From an uncultured Bacteroidales bacterium (lineage in GTDB: Bacteria > Bacteroidota > Bacteroidia > Bacteroidales > Paludibacteraceae): a stretch of DNA of 9,237 bases. Location: assembly GCA_937901025.1 (NCBI GenBank), contig CALCGR010000043.1, positions 1-9,237 of the forward strand, written 5' to 3'. Position 1 is the first letter of the stretch. The number at the start of each line of letters is the position of its first letter. Under the pieces are notes generated by a model. The model was not told the origin of the DNA. It saw only the letters and a program-made list of their open reading frames with translations, and did not search any database. A program made the translations under genes and the position numbers. This document shows positions 6,762 to 9,237 of this stretch, one piece after another.

Positions 6762-7615
6762 AACGTATTGTTAAGATATTATCCCGCCTGCCGCTGAATG
6801 TGCACTATGGACTAACGAACGGCATCCTCTATCCGCTGGCGTATTATGTGTTGCGCTACCGGCGAGGGGTGGTGTATAAGAACCTACGCAATAGTTTTCC
6901 CGATAAATCCGAAGCCGAGATTCAAGCCTTGGCCAAGGGTTTCTATCATCACCTTGCCGATACCATCGCCGAGATCATCTACGGCTATACCATCCCGCAA
7001 GCGGAGATGAACGAGCGGGTGCAGTTCCTGCACCTGGACGAACTCGAACAAGCCATTCACGCCCACGGGGCAGCGATGGTGATGCTCGGTCACCTCGCCA
7101 ACTGGGAATGGATGGCGGAGGTAGGCAACCGTTTTACACCGCCGATTCAGGAGTTCAGCGTTTATCGCCAACTGAAGAATAAAGCCATGGACGCCCTTAT
7201 GCTCGATATACGGGCACAACGCGGAGCGCACATGGTAGAGAAAAAACAAATCCTGCGTGCCGTCGTCAAGAACCGCCAAGAGGGTAGGCTCATTGGTTAC
7301 GGTATGCTCTCTGACCAGAAACCCAATCCGAATAGTTCCCGCTTCTGGACCACGTTCCTCCATCAGGATACCGCTTTTCTTGACGGTAGTGAGGTTCTTG
7401 CCCGTAAGTTTGACTATCCGGTCTTTTATTTCTATATCACTTCTCCTAAAAGAGGGTATTATATCATCGATGTACGCACCATCACGCTCGATCCCGTACA
7501 CGAACCCGAATGGGCGATTACTTCTAAATACGCCCAACTGCTGGAAATGAATATCCTCGAAGATCCCACCCGCTGGCTCTGGAGCCACAACCGTTGGAAA
7601 CACAAGAAAGGGTAA
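6758..7615 (+). CDS. LpxL/HtrB-family lipid A acyltransferase
   Basis: A 285-residue member of the lysophospholipid / lipid A late acyltransferase family, which transfers an acyl chain to a lipid A precursor at the inner membrane. It shows the catalytic HxxxxE motif at His112-Glu117 (GHLANWEW), the conserved start of the domain YRRGVVYKNLRNSFPDKSE (34-52), the SDQKP block at 185-189, the FLDGSEVLARKFDYPV stretch (207-222) and the C-terminal WLWSHNRWK (273-281). A weak hydrophobic N-terminal helix (about 10-32) likely anchors it. The start codon is GTG at 6758, inside the stop of the preceding gene; the purine-rich GAGGAAGA just before it can serve as binding site, and the family N-terminus fits this start. 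The acyl chain and donor cannot be read from sequence. Bacteroidota lipid A is usually under-acylated, and a single LpxL-type enzyme is common. Confidence 0.9.
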   Translation: MKRIVKILSRLPLNVHYGLTNGILYPLAYYVLRYRRGVVYKNLRNSFPDKSEAEIQALAKGFYHHLADTIAEIIYGYTIPQAEMNERVQFLHLDELEQAIHAHGAAMVMLGHLANWEWMAEVGNRFTPPIQEFSVYRQLKNKAMDALMLDIRAQRGAHMVEKKQILRAVVKNRQEGRLIGYGMLSDQKPNPNSSRFWTTFLHQDTAFLDGSEVLARKFDYPVFYFYITSPKRGYYIIDVRTITLDPVHEPEWAITSKYAQLLEMNILEDPTRWLWSHNRWKHKKG

Positions 7616-7640
7616 TAGGGTAGAGTACCCATAGAACTGT

Positions 7641-7663
7641 GAACTGCAAAATCCTTGCAGTTC
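7641..7663 (+). terminator. Hairpin behind the acyltransferase gene
   Basis: A perfect 9-bp stem (GAACTGCAA at 7641-7649, TTGCAGTTC at 7655-7663) with a 5-base loop begins 26 bases after the stop. The tail that follows (tgtgaacttttc) has only a weak T run, so it is not a textbook intrinsic terminator. Copies of CTGTGAACT (7637-7645 and 7663-7671) flank the hairpin. It may protect the 3' end or act together with the G-free tract downstream. Confidence 0.5.
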
Positions 7664-7667
7664 TGTG

Positions 7668-7833
7668 AACTTTTCATTTCTTACATCCTTATTCTTTTCA
7701 AATCTTTATCTCTAATCTTCTTTCTTCCTTCCTCATTCTTCAATCCTTAATTCCTCACTCCTCAATCCTATTTCCTTCATCTCCCTCCTCCTCTACACCT
7801 TCTCCTCCTCTACACCTAAATCATTATATATCA
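7668..7833 (+). other. 166-base G-free, C/T-rich tract, possible Rho termination region
   Basis: The plus strand has no G from 7668 to 7833, and only one G up to 7877. An RNA copied rightward out of the acyltransferase gene would be unstructured and rich in pyrimidine-C steps, the known character of Rho-utilisation sites. No reading frame worth calling lies in it. Imperfect direct duplications are present: 7729-7748 and 7751-7770 match at 17 of 20 positions, and 7785-7800 equals 7802-7817 exactly. The role is inferred. Confidence 0.5.
7785..7817 (+). repeat. Two exact 16-base tandem copies, period 17
   Basis: The unit ctcctcctctacacct occurs at 7785-7800 and again at 7802-7817 with one base between. 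It sits inside the G-free tract and probably arose by slippage. It is too short and too few in copies to be a CRISPR array. Confidence 0.75.
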
Positions 7834-8072
7834 GCACTTATACATTTTACTTTATCTAAACACCTATCTTCCCATCAGCCTTTCTGTCTATCCGCCTGAT
7901 ACGCTTGTGTATGCTAAATTCATAAATTCCTAAATTACTAAATATAAGTATGTTATACATTATACATCATCTATTAGATATACCATTTTTCGGACATCAA
8001 ACACCGGACACTGGGTTTTTGCTTCACAAATGTTGCAAAATACAACTGTGAATTAATTTTCTTTGCTGAATA
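7834..8072. other. Rest of the gene-free stretch upstream of the regulator
   Basis: AT-rich DNA without an acceptable coding frame on either strand. CGGACA occurs twice (7991-7996, 8005-8010). The only structured piece I see is the inverted repeat at 8023-8052 described separately. No tRNA, rRNA or mobile-element ends were recognised. Confidence 0.6.
8023..8052. promoter_or_regulatory. Inverted repeat upstream of the XRE promoter, possible operator
   Basis: TTCACA (8023-8028) plus GTTG (8032-8035) pair with CAAC (8043-8046) plus TGTGAA (8047-8052): ten complementary positions with a 3-base bulge (aat) and a 7-base loop. It ends 20 bases before the -33 box of the regulator gene, a fitting place for self-control by the XRE protein or for an upstream RNA hairpin. 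Function is inferred. Confidence 0.35.
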
Positions 8073-8104
8073 TTTGCATATGTGAAAAAGTTTTCGTATC
8101 TTTG
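8073..8104 (+). promoter_or_regulatory. Promoter of the XRE regulator gene
   Basis: TTTG at 8073-8076 and TATCTTTG at 8097-8104 with a 20-base spacer fully match the Bacteroidota consensus. The expected start is near 8111, about 19 bases before the ATG. Confidence 0.8.
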
Positions 8105-8129
8105 CACCCGATTTTGAGTTGAAAGTGTT

Positions 8130-8558
8130 ATGAACGAGCGTCAACGATTAGAGCAGGTTATTGAATCAGAAAAGATGACTGCCAAGCAATTTGCCCAAGA
8201 AGTGGGCATTCAAGCCGGAACGATATCGAATATCCTTTCCGGGCGTAATAATCCGAGTTTAGATGTACTCCAACGCGTACTGAATCGATTCCGTACGCTC
8301 TCGTCCGATTGGCTGATCTTGGGCGTAGGACCGATGTATCGGCAAAACGGAGGGGTCGTAGAGCAATCGCTCTTCGATATACGGCCCGAGGATGCAGCTC
8401 CTGAGCAGACGGGTCTTCCGCTCTCTTCCGCACCCGCTACGCAGCCCGCTAATGCGGCTACGCCGGCTACGGCAATCCCTACCGCTACCCCTACTCCCGT
8501 CAAGCTCGTGGATAAGATCCTTATCTTCTACACCGACGGCACCTTCGAGGAACGCTAA
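8130..8558 (+). CDS. XRE-family helix-turn-helix regulator
   Basis: A 142-residue DNA-binding protein. Residues about 5-66 are a Cro/CI-type five-helix HTH: MTAKQFAQEVGIQAGTISNILSGRNNPSLDVLQRVLNRF, with the recognition helix around QAGTISNILSG (28-38), ending in the family-typical SSDWLILGVGPMY (58-70). Residues 88-124 are a low-complexity Ala/Pro/Thr linker (APATQPANAATPATAIPTAT and so on). The C-terminal tail VKLVDKILIFYTDGTFEER (124-142) looks like a short beta segment and is, from memory, a recurrent ending in Bacteroidales XRE proteins. It is transcribed alone from its own promoter at 8073-8104. Its targets are unknown; the toxin-antitoxin genes 104 bases downstream have a separate promoter, so it is not obviously their antitoxin. 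No Shine-Dalgarno sequence is seen. Confidence 0.9.
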   Translation: MNERQRLEQVIESEKMTAKQFAQEVGIQAGTISNILSGRNNPSLDVLQRVLNRFRTLSSDWLILGVGPMYRQNGGVVEQSLFDIRPEDAAPEQTGLPLSSAPATQPANAATPATAIPTATPTPVKLVDKILIFYTDGTFEER

Positions 8559-8587
8559 CCGCCCTTTTCTGTGCATCTGTGTGAAAA

Positions 8588-8609
8588 ATATGCAAAATTA
8601 TTTGCGTAT
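8588..8609. promoter_or_regulatory. Palindrome over the -33 box of the toxin-antitoxin promoter
   Basis: Arms GCAAA (8592-8596) and TTTGC (8601-8605) surround ATTA; after one mismatched pair the symmetry resumes with ATA (8588-8590) and TAT (8607-8609). The right arm contains the -33 TTTG. Antitoxins usually repress their own promoter by binding such sites. Confidence 0.5.
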
Positions 8610-8632
8610 GTCATTTATTTTTTGTATTTTTG
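8601..8632 (+). promoter_or_regulatory. Promoter of the toxin-antitoxin operon
   Basis: TTTG at 8601-8604 and TATTTTTG at 8625-8632 with a 20-base spacer. The start is expected near 8639, about 24 bases before the antitoxin ATG. Both boxes overlap inverted repeats. Confidence 0.75.
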
Positions 8633-8650
8633 CAGCGCAAAACTGCAAAA
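8628..8650. promoter_or_regulatory. Palindrome over the -7 box and start point of the toxin-antitoxin promoter
   Basis: TTTTGCAG (8628-8635) and CTGCAAAA (8643-8650) form a perfect 8-bp inverted repeat with a 7-base centre. The left arm includes part of the -7 box. The half-site TGCAAAA also occurs in the upstream palindrome (8591-8597), suggesting one protein binds both. Confidence 0.5.
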
Positions 8651-8662
8651 CGTAATTAAATT

Positions 8663-8905
8663 ATGAGTGATTTAGCATTAGAAGGCTTATTGTTTCGCCT
8701 GAAAGGTACGTTATCCTTAGACAACCGCCAATGGTTGGCTGCACATTTGATAGAGCCAACCACAGAGGCAACGACTCCTTATACCATAGAGGAGTTGCAA
8801 AATCGTGCAGAGCGCGGTGTTCAAGAGATTGAGCAAGGTAATTATTATACCTCCGAGGAATGCTCTCAACGTCGTGACGAATTAATAAGCCAATACGCCT
8901 TATGA
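8663..8905 (+). CDS. Antitoxin of a RelE/ParE-type toxin-antitoxin pair
   Basis: An 80-residue small acidic protein directly before a RelE/ParE-like toxin, with a four-base ATGA overlap, the classic layout in which the antitoxin is made first. The N-terminal part (about 5-31) looks helical and may carry DNA binding or dimerisation, but no clear HTH or ribbon-helix-helix motif is visible. The C-terminal part TIEELQNRAERGVQEIEQGNYYTSEECSQRRDEL (41-74) is helical and acidic with the pattern seen in Bacteroidota antitoxins that wrap around the toxin. Leucine is encoded largely by TTA, unlike the CTG/CTC-rich genes at 2174-4566, and the module reads AT-richer, consistent with horizontal transfer. 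The promoter at 8601-8632 with two palindromes suggests self-repression. The antitoxin call rests mainly on context. Confidence 0.8.
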   Translation: MSDLALEGLLFRLKGTLSLDNRQWLAAHLIEPTTEATTPYTIEELQNRAERGVQEIEQGNYYTSEECSQRRDELISQYAL

Positions 8906-9219
8906 TGCAGTTAGTCTGGGAGAAAGAAGCCTTTTCTTTATGGGAGGATACTGCGCGATATATTGAGCGGCAGTTCGGCTACCTATCTATGGTTAAGTAT
9001 ATCAATGATACGATTGCCGTTGAACAAGAACTGATGGCGAATCCCAATGCCGGCATAGAAGAACGTTTATTAACAGGCGGATCAGTCTTGTTTAGGAGTA
9101 TTCGGCTAGCCAAGCACAATAAATTGATTTATTATATTACGGATAAAATCAACATTATCGACATTTGGGATACCCGCCGAGAGCCTAAAAAACAAGCCTC
9201 AGGAGTATCTAAGAAATAA
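8902..9219 (+). CDS. RelE/ParE-family toxin
   Basis: A 105-residue toxin of the RelE/ParE superfamily. The fold is visible in outline: a first strand MQLVWEKEAF, two helices (SLWEDTARYIERQFG, then MVKYINDTIAVEQELMANPN), then the conserved strands RLLTGGSVLFRSIRLAKHNKLIYYITDKINIIDIWDTRREP (55-95), where R65, R68, K71, R92 and R93 sit at positions often basic in the family. RelE members cut mRNA on the ribosome; ParE members inhibit gyrase; the sequence alone does not decide between them, though the KHNKLIYYI...IIDIWDTRR ending is common in Bacteroidota ParE-like proteins. A lysine-rich tail (KKQASGVSKK) follows. Two ATG codons lie in tandem at 8902 and 8905; the first overlaps the antitoxin stop as ATGA. 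It appears intact. Confidence 0.88.
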   Translation: MMQLVWEKEAFSLWEDTARYIERQFGYLSMVKYINDTIAVEQELMANPNAGIEERLLTGGSVLFRSIRLAKHNKLIYYITDKINIIDIWDTRREPKKQASGVSKK

Positions 9220-9237
9220 TCGTCCGGCAGACGTAAA

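Noticed and set aside
6884..7603. 239-codon open frame on the minus strand
   Set aside because: It is antisense to the LpxL-like gene, which has all family motifs. The translation has no family features.
7681..7820. Possible CRISPR-like or satellite array in the C/T-rich spacer
   Set aside because: Repeats are only two copies each, have different periods and no regular spacers.
8001..8020. Possible intrinsic terminator before a T run (cactgggttttt)
   Set aside because: Only two or three G-C pairs can form before the T run, too weak to call.
9221..9233. Start of a possible terminator after the toxin gene (CGTC...GACG)
   Set aside because: The stem is only four base pairs and the window ends before any T run could be seen.
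8559..9237. Mobile element carrying the toxin-antitoxin pair
   Set aside because: No transposase, integrase, terminal inverted repeats or target duplications are visible; composition alone is not enough.

Overview
The window looks like chromosomal DNA from a member of the Bacteroidota, probably order Bacteroidales. Six promoter-like sites fit the Bacteroides-type pattern (-33 TTTG and -7 TAnnTTTG), all with exactly 20 bases between the boxes. Most genes lack a clear Shine-Dalgarno sequence. The families present (bactofilin, Skp/OmpH coiled-coil protein, Wzi/RemB-like barrel, LpxL-like acyltransferase, TPR lipoprotein of the OmpA/PorE type) are typical of that phylum. The species cannot be told from the sequence.

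Layout from left to right. Positions 1-1839 on the minus strand hold bactofilin, then a DUF1015 protein, then the 5' end of a TPR lipoprotein that overlaps the DUF1015 gene by 14 bases and runs off the window edge. A 116-base divergent promoter region separates this from a plus-strand operon at 1956-4566: a small membrane-anchored protein, an OmpH/Skp-like protein and a 593-residue outer-membrane barrel. The barrel gene meets the next minus-strand unit (family 2 glycosyltransferase after cdsA, 4567-6340) tail to tail with no base between the stop codons. A second, nearly palindromic divergent promoter drives cdsA leftward. Rightward it drives a small acidic protein coupled by a GTGA overlap to an LpxL/HtrB-like acyltransferase (6408-7615). 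A 514-base gene-free stretch follows, with a hairpin and a striking 166-base tract without a single G on the plus strand. Then come an XRE-family regulator with its own promoter (8130-8558) and a type II toxin-antitoxin pair of the RelE/ParE class (8663-9219) whose promoter carries two palindromes.

The left 7.6 kb is mostly cell-envelope work: phospholipid precursor synthesis (cdsA), lipid A acylation, glycan transfer, periplasmic chaperoning, an outer-membrane barrel, an envelope lipoprotein and a cytoskeletal bactofilin. The right 1.6 kb is accessory: a regulator plus a more AT-rich toxin-antitoxin module.

I did not find a clearly new multi-gene system. The strongest unusual signals are a short palindromic GC-rich element inserted in frame into the glycosyltransferase gene, the mirror-symmetric bidirectional promoter before cdsA, the G-free tract (possibly a Rho-dependent termination region), and the paired palindromes over the toxin-antitoxin promoter.
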